From an uncultured Roseobacter sp. (GTDB taxonomy: Bacteria; Pseudomonadota; Alphaproteobacteria; Rhodobacterales; Rhodobacteraceae): a DNA stretch of 64,000 bases. The stretch's first letter is position 1. The number at the start of each line of letters is the position of its first letter. The stretch covers positions 248,001 to 312,000 of the forward strand of contig CANKZM010000001.1 in NCBI GenBank assembly GCA_947488305.1. Reading direction: 5' to 3'. This document shows positions 1-9,487 of this stretch, piece by piece. A program made the position numbers and the translations under genes. The notes below the pieces were generated by a model that searched no databases, was not told the origin of the DNA, and saw only the letters and a list, made by a program, of their open reading frames with translations.

Positions 1-1
1 C

Positions 2-1609
2 CCATTGTTCATGCTGCAGGTCTATGATCGTGTCCTGGCGTCGCGATCGGAGGAAACACTGGTCGCGCTATTTGCCTTGGTTGCTGGCCTTTTCGCACTT
101 TACGCCTTGTTCGAATATGCTCGTCGGCGGGTTATGGCGCATGTGGGGGCAAAGCTGCAGTCAGGATTGAGCGGGGATGTCTTCCGGGCCATTTTGCAAA
201 AGGCCGCATTGAAAAAGCACGGCATACCAGGGTCGGTGCAAGACCTTGATAGCGTTCGGTCGATTCTCGGGTCTCCCGTCGCCATGGCGGTATTTGATTT
301 GCCGTGGACTCCGATCTTTGTCGCGGCAATTTTTATCTTTCATCCCTTTCTTGGATGGCTGGCGGTTGCCGGGGCGACCATTCTGCTTGTGGTTGCGGTT
401 TTGAACCAGCTTCTGACGTCCCGCAAGACGGCGACTGCGGCGGCAGGAAACAACGCTGCGCAATTGTTTGCCCGGCGTGCAGAGGATCGAAGCGAGTACA
501 TATGGGCTCAGGGCATGCAGCAAGCAGCGCTTGATCGCTTTGAGCGAACGCAGAACGAGGCAATCGATCTTTCGATGAATGCCAATGACTGGACAGGCTC
601 GTTTTCGTCTTTCACCAAGGCATTCCGCTTGTTTCTGCAATCGGCAATGCTGGCGCTTGGTGCCTGGCTTGTACTGCAGCAGCAGTTGACGCCTGGTGCA
701 ATGATTGCAGGGTCCATTCTGCTCGGTCGGGCGCTGGCTCCAATCGATCTGGCCGTTGGGCAATGGCAGACAGTTCAACGGGCGCGGCGTGCCTGGCGGA
801 ACATAAAAACGCTACTTGCGGAAGTGCCCGAGGTCGAAAAGCCAACCGAACTCCCGGTGCCCGAGGGTAATCTCTCTGTTGTCGGTGTGACGGTAGCCTT
901 TAAGCAAGGCGACAAACCTATATTGAGCCAGATCGCCTTCTATGTTGGTGCCGGTGAAGCGCTTGGTGTCATCGGGCGCAGCGGGTCGGGCAAAAGCACG
1001 CTTGCCCGGGTGCTTACGGGGCTTGTGAAGCCGAACGTGGGCGAGGTCCGTCTTGGGGGTGCGATGCTGTCGCAATACGGGCCGGAAACGCTGGGCCGTC
1101 ACATTGGCTACCTGCCGCAGGATGTACCGCTTTTTGAAGCAACCATTGCAGAGAATATCGCCCAACTTGCACCTCAACCTGACGCCGTGCGCATTGTCGC
1201 GGCTGCAAAGAAGGCGCGTGTCCATGACATCATTCTTGCGTTGCCTGACGGTTATGACACCGTGATCGGCCCGCAGACGACGCAAATGTCGGGCGGGCAA
1301 AGACAACGTCTGGCACTTGCCCGGGCCCTGTATAACGATCCGGTCCTTCTGATCCTTGATGAGCCAAACTCGGCGTTGGATTCCGAAGGCTCAGAGGCAC
1401 TGAACGAAGCGGTGCAGGCCATGAAGTCCGAAGGCAAAAGCGTAATAATCATGACCCACAGACCAGTTGCGATCCAGTCGTGCGACAACCTCTTGGTGCT
1501 TGATGGCGGGCGCGTGTCAGGGTTTGGACCGCGGGACGAGATCATAAAATCAATGCTAGCCAATGCAGATCAGGTGACCAAAACGCTGCGGTCCGGAGGG
1601 CAGAAATGA
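2..1609 (+). CDS. Type I secretion system ABC transporter (permease/ATPase), 5'-truncated by the window edge
   Basis: Open frame continues to base 2 (PLFMLQVYDRVLASRSEETL is an internal PrtD/HlyB-like motif); Walker A GRSGSGKS, signature MSGGQRQRLALARAL, Walker B LLILDEPNSALD; followed by an HlyD gene with 4-nt overlap. Confidence 0.93.
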   Translation, partial: PLFMLQVYDRVLASRSEETLVALFALVAGLFALYALFEYARRRVMAHVGAKLQSGLSGDVFRAILQKAALKKHGIPGSVQDLDSVRSILGSPVAMAVFDLPWTPIFVAAIFIFHPFLGWLAVAGATILLVVAVLNQLLTSRKTATAAAGNNAAQLFARRAEDRSEYIWAQGMQQAALDRFERTQNEAIDLSMNANDWTGSFSSFTKAFRLFLQSAMLALGAWLVLQQQLTPGAMIAGSILLGRALAPIDLAVGQWQTVQRARRAWRNIKTLLAEVPEVEKPTELPVPEGNLSVVGVTVAFKQGDKPILSQIAFYVGAGEALGVIGRSGSGKSTLARVLTGLVKPNVGEVRLGGAMLSQYGPETLGRHIGYLPQDVPLFEATIAENIAQLAPQPDAVRIVAAAKKARVHDIILALPDGYDTVIGPQTTQMSGGQRQRLALARALYNDPVLLILDEPNSALDSEGSEALNEAVQAMKSEGKSVIIMTHRPVAIQSCDNLLVLDGGRVSGFGPRDEIIKSMLANADQVTKTLRSGGQK

Positions 1610-2904
1610 CAAAGATCCGCACCACACCCCGCATGCCTTTGGTGATTGGATATGCTGCCGCCGTCTTCTTGGTCGGTGGCATTGGTTATTGGTCTGTCGC
1701 GACCGAAATCGCAGGCGCTGTTGTGTCGAGCGGCGCGATCGAAGTCGAGAGCGAAAGCCAGGTGGTGCAGCACCCAGACGGTGGAGTTGTAGAAGAAATC
1801 CTGGTGCGCAATGGCGATAAGGTTGCAGCTGGCGATCTTCTGGTTCGGCTTGATGGCACTTTTCTGAGGTCTGAGCTGACGGTCATCGAGGGACAACTGG
1901 CGGAGATTTTTGCCCGTAAACTGCGGTTTCGTGCCGAACGGGATGACGAAGCGGATGTGGCGGACGAGGCTTACCCCGCGCTTTACTCGCTGCCTGAAAG
2001 CGTCATTGACGAACAGCTTGCCGGCCAGCGCGCACTGTTTGAGGCGCGGCGTGTGTCGTTGAGTCGTGAGGAAGAGCAACTCACCAAACAGCAAGGGCAG
2101 ATCAGGCAGCAGATAGAGGGGCTGGAGGCCCAACTGGATTCAGTTCGCAGGCAGCTTGATCTTTTTTCAGGGGAGCTGGAAGACGTTCAGTCCCTGTTTA
2201 ACCGAGGCCTCGTGCCGGTCACTCGGCTGCTCGAATTGCAACGGGCTGAAGCGGAGCTTGAGGGCCAGATCGGAGGGTTTGTATCCCGCATTGCAGAGGC
2301 CGAGACCCGGATATCCGAAATTGAATTGCAAACGCTACGTCTGGCGGATGCGCGCCGGGAAGAAGCGATTGCCGAGCTGCGCGATCTGGCCGTCAATGAG
2401 CGGGAGTTGAACGAACGCCGCATTTCCCTGCTTGAACAATTGGGGCGGCTGGACATCGTGGCGCCGGTAGGCGGGGCGGTTTTTGGCTCTCGGGTTTTTG
2501 CGGAGAGATCAGTGTTGGAGCCCGCGGCACCCGTCCTCTACATCGTGCCTAACGATCAACCATTGCACGTCTCAGCAAGGATCGAGCCCATCCACGTCGA
2601 TCAAATCTACGCGGGCCAGGAGGTTGCACTGGTCTTTTCCGCTTTCAACCGGCGCACAACGCCTGAGGGCAAAGGTAAAGTGCGGTTTGTCTCGGCGGAT
2701 GCAACAACCGACCAAAACACCGGCGCGACCTATTACGAGGCCATTGTCACCATTGACGATTCCACGAAAGAGGCGCTGGCAGGGTTGGAATTGCTGCCGG
2801 GGATGCCCGTGGAAACCTTTATCAAGACCGATGACCGAACCCCGCTGAACTACCTGATTCAACCAATTTCGGTATATTTCGCACGCGCATTTCGCGAAGA
2901 ATGA
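1606..2904 (+). CDS. HlyD-family type I secretion periplasmic adaptor (membrane fusion protein)
   Basis: Single N-terminal TM, 'VVQHPDGGVVEEILVRNGDKVAAGDLLVRLDGT' lipoyl-like motif, long coiled coil, C-terminal 'LELLPGMPVETFIKTDDRTPLNYLIQPI'. Confidence 0.93.
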   Translation: MTKIRTTPRMPLVIGYAAAVFLVGGIGYWSVATEIAGAVVSSGAIEVESESQVVQHPDGGVVEEILVRNGDKVAAGDLLVRLDGTFLRSELTVIEGQLAEIFARKLRFRAERDDEADVADEAYPALYSLPESVIDEQLAGQRALFEARRVSLSREEEQLTKQQGQIRQQIEGLEAQLDSVRRQLDLFSGELEDVQSLFNRGLVPVTRLLELQRAEAELEGQIGGFVSRIAEAETRISEIELQTLRLADARREEAIAELRDLAVNERELNERRISLLEQLGRLDIVAPVGGAVFGSRVFAERSVLEPAAPVLYIVPNDQPLHVSARIEPIHVDQIYAGQEVALVFSAFNRRTTPEGKGKVRFVSADATTDQNTGATYYEAIVTIDDSTKEALAGLELLPGMPVETFIKTDDRTPLNYLIQPISVYFARAFREE

Positions 2905-2907
2905 CGC

Positions 2908-2930
2908 CCACATGAAACGGCTTCAGGTGG
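2908..2930. terminator. Stem-loop between convergent genes (CCACATGAA-ACGGC-TTCAGGTGG)
   Basis: 9-bp arms with one mismatch and 5-nt loop between convergent stops at 2904 and 2951; no T tract. Confidence 0.4.
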
Positions 2931-2950
2931 ACTGACCAGAGACCCCAACG

Positions 2951-4081
2951 TTATGGTTTCAGAGCCGCGTATTCTTGCTGAGCAACCGCACATTGGCGCG
3001 CATCTTCTTCCAGGTGGTCTGCAATGCGACCTCGGGCTGCGCGCGACACCTTGGTGCCGGCAGCCAGATTGGCCATCACCTCAAGATCGTAGTAGCGGAC
3101 GGCGTTTGACAGCACGAAAATCTCATCCATGACGTCCAGTGTTCCGGCTGGCGATGTAATATCACAGACATTGTCGGTGCCGAGCCTCACATGAACGCCA
3201 GCGACAAGCAGTTCCAAAACCCGAGCGATTGAATTGTGCGTCGGAGCATTCACGGGGCGCAGTTGTCGCATGCTGATTGCTGCTGAAGGGCAGCAGATGA
3301 CACCAATTTTCAACTCGGCCAAAGCCTGCGCCATGGCAGCAAAACGGGACTCATCATAAGCGCTTGGCGAAATTACATGGATCAGCCAGATGCGTGGTGT
3401 CTCATCTTTGGGAATGAACCCTTCTTCACGCACGATGCGGATCACGCGTTCCGTATGATCCTCGCGATCATGGTTCTTCTGGTCGACGTGAATATGCACG
3501 TCCTTTCCAAGTTCAAAGGCGAGGGAAAGAATACGCCGACACGAAGCCTCAAAACCGATGTGATCGGGGTAGACCATCTGGTCGTCCCGCTCTGGTAGGG
3601 ACCCAATGAAATCCGCTTTGATCGCTGCGGATTTAATCAGTTGCCAGCCGGTGGAATCATCTTGCGGAAATCCAAACGGCGAATAAGCGCCAACCCTGAA
3701 ATCAATCTGTTCCCGGGATCTTTCCGCGATGTTCAAAAGGCGGTCCATGGCAGTAGTGGCCACCCGGTCAGGTGTGACATCCACAACCGTATGTGCGTGG
3801 CGGGTCCCAAGTTCGGCCATTCGTGTGACACAGGCCTGCACACGTTCTTCCAAGGCATCAGGATCATAGCAGGCACTGTTGTGTATTGTCGGGATCAACG
3901 CGTGTTTTTGCGCAATGGCCAGTGAGGATTCCTCGCCGGTACCCTGATCTCGCATCATATCCCATGTCGCATGCAGCGTCTCGGCACGGTCAATGTGCAG
4001 ATGGGCGTTGAACAACCCACCTTGTTCTTGCGCATGCCGGTAAACCTCTGCCATGTAGGATGTGTTGAACCGCCGCTCCAT
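2951..4081 (-). CDS. Amidohydrolase family protein (cytosine deaminase-like)
   Basis: 'FNAHLHIDRAET' metal-binding N-terminus, 'DVHIHVDQKNHD', 'RLGTDNVCD' motifs. Confidence 0.7.
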   Translation of the reverse strand: MERRFNTSYMAEVYRHAQEQGGLFNAHLHIDRAETLHATWDMMRDQGTGEESSLAIAQKHALIPTIHNSACYDPDALEERVQACVTRMAELGTRHAHTVVDVTPDRVATTAMDRLLNIAERSREQIDFRVGAYSPFGFPQDDSTGWQLIKSAAIKADFIGSLPERDDQMVYPDHIGFEASCRRILSLAFELGKDVHIHVDQKNHDREDHTERVIRIVREEGFIPKDETPRIWLIHVISPSAYDESRFAAMAQALAELKIGVICCPSAAISMRQLRPVNAPTHNSIARVLELLVAGVHVRLGTDNVCDITSPAGTLDVMDEIFVLSNAVRYYDLEVMANLAAGTKVSRAARGRIADHLEEDARQCAVAQQEYAALKP

Positions 4082-4126
4082 TGGTGTTCCCCTTTGCGTG
4101 TCACGCCCCCTGATGGTGGCAATTCT

Positions 4127-6865
4127 TCATTCCAGCCACTCTTTCAACAGCTCTGTCAGGATGCCTCGGTCTTGCGCATCCGGGAAAATACGTTTGCTGG
4201 CATGAGGATATCTGATTGGCTCAGCCATGGGCACAAATTTCAGAATCGAGTCTGCGATTGCCCGATGTTGTGTGCGTCTGCCATGAATGACCCGAATGAT
4301 TGTCTGATCCGGATCATGCTGTGACGCTATCGTATCAAAGGTGTCCCACCACTCGGTGTGCTTATCCAGACTGGCCGGGGCAACGCAGGCTATCACGTCA
4401 AAATTCGCAGCAATGCCTGTCACTACGACCGCCAAAGATCCGCCGCTGGTGCCAACGCCCAGCAGCCGGTTATACTTGCCGTCCGCACAAAACTGACTGA
4501 CGTACAGCCCCAATGCTGAAACATCTGCACAGACTGCTGGAATACCGTTTAGGAACAGGTTTCGCGAGTGATCTGCCAATAACAACAAGTCATATTTGGC
4601 CGGGTCGAGAGCATCCAATACACGGAATGCGGGCATTAATAGTCGCATGCGGTTCCCGCTGAACCCCACAATCAGGTCTTTTTGCTGAGTGGGAACCTCT
4701 GGGTCAGTGTACAACATCACGCCCGGCGCAATGTCTTGTCTTTGCCATCGCAACCCGGCTTCCTGATTGGGCAGGTAACGGCGCAATTCATTCAACTGCT
4801 GAGAAAACGCACGTTTGATGCGCAGGTTTTCGATGAAGCCGGAAGTTTGGCCCTTCGAACAAGGGTGGACCTCGTCGAGGGCAGTCAGAACCGATTTCAC
4901 ATCTTGTGGCGCAAGGTGAGAGACAAGGAAGTCCATCTTGAGCCGCAAGTCGGCACGGCCCGCTGCATTTGTGATAAGGCGTTTCGCTTCGGTCAGATCA
5001 TCGGAGAAAACAATTTCTTCGGTCAGAAGTGCAGCGGTTTCTGACGTGGACGATGTGGTGTCCATATCCCGCTTAGCCGCATCAAATCCATGTGCTTCAA
5101 GAGCGCTCGACAAGTCCCGAATAGTTGCAAAACGTTCGATGATTTCTCCGGGGAGCGTGGTGCCGAAGTAGGTTTCCAACGACACCAGAACGCGAACGGC
5201 AGACAATGAGTCCCCGTCAACGCTGGCAAAATCGTCATCCAGTCCCACGTTAGTAAGCGAAAGTTCCTCTTTCCAAATGTCGGCAATCAGCTTTTGCATT
5301 GCCGTGAAATTCGTTTCGGATGCTTTGGGGGTGACTACTTTGCTGGTGATCAGTGTGGCGAGCGCCTGCCGGTCGGTCTTGCCAACCGGGTTGCGTGGCA
5401 GTTTTGGCAAGAACAGAATTTGGCCGGGGATTTTGTGCCGTGCGATCCGATCCGTCAGATGTTCCCGGATCTCCTGCGCAGATATGTCGGCATCTACCGC
5501 CAAGGCGCAGGCGATATCCTCCCCCAGTGTGGCGTGAGGGATAGCGAAACAAGCAGCATCTTGAACGCGGGGGTGCGCCATCAATGCTTCCTCGACTTCA
5601 TTAGGGAAAACTTTTTCGCCTCCGCGGTTGATCATCTCCTTGGCGCGCCCCGTGAGGAAGAGGTCGCCATCTTTGTCGAGAAACCCCAGATCACCGGTCA
5701 GGAACCAATCGTCCTTGAAGGCCAGCTCATTGGCCTCGGGACTATGTTCGTACCCTGCAAAGACGTTCTCGCCGCGAACGGCCACTTGTCCTGTCTCGCC
5801 TGCGGCCAGAGGGTTGCCGGTCTCCGACAGGATTGCAACATCAGGGCCTGCGCTGTGCCCGACCGATCCGGGTTTGTCGTCGACCAGCGATGGCGCGGTA
5901 CTCGTGATAAGGGGGCCAGCTTCGGTCATGCCGAGTGTACGTACGACGGGGACGCCGAATTGCGCGATCAGCCGTTCCTGAGCCGCCGGGGATAACGCCG
6001 CCGCGACGCTGCGCAACAGTCGTAAACCGGGCAGAGACGTCGGTCTGTCGTTTTGCTTTGCATGATGCACCAGTTCACCAAGAGACGTCGGCACCCCCTG
6101 GAACCATGTGGCCTTGTACCGGGCTTGCAGGTCGAAAAAGCGCGCAGCGTCGAAACTACCTGCCGCGACCAGACTGCTGCCTGCAGCCAGTGGCGCCAAA
6201 AGCAAGTCAACCAATCCGCCGATGTGAAACTGCTCCCACATCACGAGGCATCGGTCTTCCGGTGTCAGGTTCAGGGAGGCGGCCACGTCAAGTGCTGAGC
6301 GACAGAGGTTGCGATGGCTTAACGGCACGATCTTGGGTTTGCCCGTCGAGCCAGACGTCATAAGGATCAGCGCCGTATCATCGGGGTCTGGCAGACCTTT
6401 CAGCGCGCTGGGCGATTGGGGCGCGGGCAGCAGATTTCGGCCAGGCGTGATCCGGAGCACGGGTAAGGACAAGGCGAGAGCTGCTTCAACGGCAACCGTG
6501 TCCACCCCGTCTGGCACAACGATTGCGTCCACGCGCGTCGCTTCGAACTGGGCTTCAAATTCGGGCTGCGTTTGCGCAGAGTTGAAGGGCACTGCTGTTG
6601 CGAACCGGGTGGTTGCCAGCAAAACCACAGAGATATCCAGGCCGTTCGGTAGGACGATCCCGAATCTCGGGGGGCGTGAGGCCTCACCTGATTGGACCAG
6701 CGCGTGAAAGTCCCCGGCCAGTCGTTCGGTTTCGCGGCAAAGGGATTCGTAGCTGATCGTCTCGCCGGAAGGGGCAATCAGTGCAGGTGCAACGGCATAT
6801 TGGTGCGCCTGATGGGCCAAAAGCGCCGTAATCGTTCTGATTTCAGTAGGCAGTGAAAAGGTCAC
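4127..6865 (-). CDS. NRPS-like protein: AMP-dependent adenylation domain + carrier (PCP) domain + C-terminal alpha/beta-hydrolase-like domain
   Basis: 'LILMTSGSTGKPKIVPLSHRN' AMP-binding motif, 'GENVFAGYE...FLTGDLGFLDKDGDLFLTGRAKEMINRGGEKVFPNEVE', carrier core 'VDGDSLSAVRVLVSLE', C-terminal GTSGGS elbow. GTG start at 6865 overlaps the P450 stop (GTGA). Confidence 0.83.
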   Translation of the reverse strand: MTFSLPTEIRTITALLAHQAHQYAVAPALIAPSGETISYESLCRETERLAGDFHALVQSGEASRPPRFGIVLPNGLDISVVLLATTRFATAVPFNSAQTQPEFEAQFEATRVDAIVVPDGVDTVAVEAALALSLPVLRITPGRNLLPAPQSPSALKGLPDPDDTALILMTSGSTGKPKIVPLSHRNLCRSALDVAASLNLTPEDRCLVMWEQFHIGGLVDLLLAPLAAGSSLVAAGSFDAARFFDLQARYKATWFQGVPTSLGELVHHAKQNDRPTSLPGLRLLRSVAAALSPAAQERLIAQFGVPVVRTLGMTEAGPLITSTAPSLVDDKPGSVGHSAGPDVAILSETGNPLAAGETGQVAVRGENVFAGYEHSPEANELAFKDDWFLTGDLGFLDKDGDLFLTGRAKEMINRGGEKVFPNEVEEALMAHPRVQDAACFAIPHATLGEDIACALAVDADISAQEIREHLTDRIARHKIPGQILFLPKLPRNPVGKTDRQALATLITSKVVTPKASETNFTAMQKLIADIWKEELSLTNVGLDDDFASVDGDSLSAVRVLVSLETYFGTTLPGEIIERFATIRDLSSALEAHGFDAAKRDMDTTSSTSETAALLTEEIVFSDDLTEAKRLITNAAGRADLRLKMDFLVSHLAPQDVKSVLTALDEVHPCSKGQTSGFIENLRIKRAFSQQLNELRRYLPNQEAGLRWQRQDIAPGVMLYTDPEVPTQQKDLIVGFSGNRMRLLMPAFRVLDALDPAKYDLLLLADHSRNLFLNGIPAVCADVSALGLYVSQFCADGKYNRLLGVGTSGGSLAVVVTGIAANFDVIACVAPASLDKHTEWWDTFDTIASQHDPDQTIIRVIHGRRTQHRAIADSILKFVPMAEPIRYPHASKRIFPDAQDRGILTELLKEWLE

Positions 6866-8133
6866 GACTGGCTCCCGATCCTGACGTCCATTCGGCGCAT
6901 CCAACGATGCCCGGGCCGGACACGCCATTCCATCGGCTCAGGCGGCAGCTCGATAGCGATCCCGCGGGTGAACAATGTGCTCAGCATCGCGGAGATTTCC
7001 TTGCGCACCAAAACGTTGCCCAAGCACATATGCGCGCCGCTGCCAAACGCCAGATGTTGCGGTCTTCGGCGTGTCGGGTCAAAGGTGCCCGGGTTTTCAA
7101 AAGCATCCGGGTCTCTGTTTGCTGCCGCAAGACCCAACAAGACAATCGAATGGGCGCGGATGGTTTTTCCTTCTAATTCGATGGGCTGAAGCGCGATGCG
7201 GCCCTGATACTGCCCGGGACTCTCCAGCCGCAGGCATTCATCCACCACCGTCGCCCGATCCTTGGCCGAGCCAATAATCTGCTCTGGCAGCTTCTTTTCG
7301 CGTAGCAAGACATAGAGACAATTGATCAGGCCAGATTGCACGTTGCCCACGCCATCGGCTGCAAGGAGCATCAGGTTATCGGCGATTTCCTCGTCGTTTT
7401 CGGCCGTTTCGCGCGATGCCAGAAGGTCGGTGATCAAATCACCCTGCGGTCGTTCCACGCGTTCTCTCACCAGTGCCAGCATGTAGGTTCGAAAAGCGCT
7501 GAGGCTTTCATTCAGCTTGGAAAACTCATCAGCATCAGGAATGGCATGAAAAAGTTTGAAAAAGTCATCACTCCAAACCGCAACTTGCCCGGCATCTTTG
7601 TCAGGCAATCCGATGATGCGGCAAATGACCCGGGCCGCATAGGGCACTGCAAGTTCGGACACCAGTTCAACGTTCTTACCTGCACCGAGAACGGTGGCAC
7701 AGTCTTCAGCAATCCCATCCAGTGTCGGAGCAGCGTTCATCATGTGTTGCGCAAAGGCGCGTGCCACCCAACCCCGCAACTTTGGATGCTCTGGCGCGTC
7801 CTTGAACGCGATGAGATTGTTGGCAACAACAGCCGCGGCAAAGCGGGTGCGATTGCGTGCATGCACCAGCGCAAACGGGGCAGGGCTGTTGCTCAGGCGC
7901 GGATCGTTCAGGCAGGCATGGACATCCTTGTAGCGGCTCAAGAACCAAATCCCCTTCGGATTCCAATGAACGGGGTCCAGCGTCCGTAAACGTTCGTAAA
8001 GCGGGTAGGGGTCCGGAACTGAGCTCGAATCCGTCGGATCAAAGCTCTGGTGTTCGGTCGTGTCGGCCAAAGGATGCTCCGGAGTATGAGGTCTGGTTGG
8101 GCGCACTAAAGCCCAGCCTCGTTTGGGTTGCAA
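6862..8133 (-). CDS. Cytochrome P450
   Basis: I-helix region 'LMLLAADGVGNVQSGL', ExxR 'ECLRLE', heme loop 'LAFGSGAHMCLGNVLVRKEI'. Confidence 0.93.
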   Translation of the reverse strand: MQPKRGWALVRPTRPHTPEHPLADTTEHQSFDPTDSSSVPDPYPLYERLRTLDPVHWNPKGIWFLSRYKDVHACLNDPRLSNSPAPFALVHARNRTRFAAAVVANNLIAFKDAPEHPKLRGWVARAFAQHMMNAAPTLDGIAEDCATVLGAGKNVELVSELAVPYAARVICRIIGLPDKDAGQVAVWSDDFFKLFHAIPDADEFSKLNESLSAFRTYMLALVRERVERPQGDLITDLLASRETAENDEEIADNLMLLAADGVGNVQSGLINCLYVLLREKKLPEQIIGSAKDRATVVDECLRLESPGQYQGRIALQPIELEGKTIRAHSIVLLGLAAANRDPDAFENPGTFDPTRRRPQHLAFGSGAHMCLGNVLVRKEISAMLSTLFTRGIAIELPPEPMEWRVRPGHRWMRRMDVRIGSQS

Positions 8134-8168
8134 TGAAGGGCTGCGCGCTGCCCTTTCACCTGTTCGAT

Positions 8169-9470
8169 CTAAATCGTCGCGGCCATCGCCTTGACCAAGA
8201 CATACCCAACCTGGGGGTTCTTAATCTTCGAATGCCCCTTGACGAATTTATCCGCTTTCAGGTTGTAGACCTTCCCGGTCCGGAAAGAGTAGCCGGATGC
8301 ACCGGACTGAAGCAATGTACCCTGATGTCCTTCGGACCCCATGTGTTGTGCACCATTGGCTCCCAGGCCCCCGAACTGGCTGGGTGCGTTGCTTGTAAAG
8401 GACGCGTTATCGCCCGACAGTGCCGAGGCGATCGAATAAGCAACCCGCACCGGAATGTCATTGAACGTATGAGTGACCAGAATGGGCCCCTTTACGCATT
8501 TGCGGGTCATGACGTTCCTGAAAAAACCCGGCTTGTTCGGTGGGGGAAAGTTCGCAGAAAAAGCGTTTTGCGAGAATGCAGCCTGAAGCAACGTCATGCT
8601 GTTGGGCGCTGCCGAGCTCTGACCATTGAGCGACAACGCGGCCATTGTCACGAGACGCCCGCCAAAGCTGTGCCCGGCAAAGTGAATCCGCAGTGACGGT
8701 TTCTGGACACGAAGGCCAACCAGACTGTGGGCAAGACCGAACTGGCCCACCTTACCCGCCCGGCGTTTCATCGTGTAGTATGTGGTGAAGTTCAGGACAC
8801 TGCCGACCGCACCAGCTGCACCGGAAAACAGTCCGCTTGCCGCACCCCCGCCTTGAAAACCATCGTCTGTGGCAGCATCAATGCCGTCAAACTGCGCAAG
8901 CGCCTGGTCGGGATCCGCAATGCCGTCAAACAAGAGCATGTCCGCCTCGTCACCATCGTCAGTGTCGTGCGGGATCACCTCTTTCAGCGTTTCGAGGAAA
9001 GCTGGCCAATGGTTTTCGTTTTTGATGGCAGCCTCTGCCGCATCGATCAGCTTTTTTTGCTGCGCCTCGGAAAGCTCATCATCCAATTCTGCCACGAGCG
9101 CGCGTGCGTCCTCCAACGGATCATCGATTTCAGGTTCTGCTGACGCAGCACCACCCGCATGACCACCGCTGATGTCTTTCTCAAAGGCCTTGAAGCGTTT
9201 TGAGGGCCAAATGACCGCCAGAATGCCGATCTTGCGCGCAGCTAGTCGTGGCTCCGCGCTGAGGTTGTCTTTCACATGGCCCAGCAATTTCTTGTAAAGG
9301 TCTTTCGCCTCGCTGGCGGAGTTGTTCCAGCCATGTGAAATGACCAGCAGCTCATCCAGACCCTGATCCGCTGCAAAGTCTTTGACCTTTTGGGTATGGG
9401 CGTTGTCTTTCGCCTTGCCGGACCTGCCATACTCCACCGTGAGGACCGGGAATCCACTGATCGTTTCCAT
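8169..9470 (-). CDS. Alpha/beta-hydrolase-like protein
   Basis: 'LLVISHGWNNS' and nucleophile elbow 'HFAGHSFGGRLV'; paired with upstream S8 protease on the same strand. Confidence 0.6.
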   Translation of the reverse strand: METISGFPVLTVEYGRSGKAKDNAHTQKVKDFAADQGLDELLVISHGWNNSASEAKDLYKKLLGHVKDNLSAEPRLAARKIGILAVIWPSKRFKAFEKDISGGHAGGAASAEPEIDDPLEDARALVAELDDELSEAQQKKLIDAAEAAIKNENHWPAFLETLKEVIPHDTDDGDEADMLLFDGIADPDQALAQFDGIDAATDDGFQGGGAASGLFSGAAGAVGSVLNFTTYYTMKRRAGKVGQFGLAHSLVGLRVQKPSLRIHFAGHSFGGRLVTMAALSLNGQSSAAPNSMTLLQAAFSQNAFSANFPPPNKPGFFRNVMTRKCVKGPILVTHTFNDIPVRVAYSIASALSGDNASFTSNAPSQFGGLGANGAQHMGSEGHQGTLLQSGASGYSFRTGKVYNLKADKFVKGHSKIKNPQVGYVLVKAMAATI

Positions 9471-9487
9471 CTTTTGTCCTTTCCTGT

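Noticed and set aside
5294-5995. 233-aa plus-strand ORF opposite the NRPS-like gene
   Set aside because: Antisense shadow of a well supported adenylation domain; no motif of its own.
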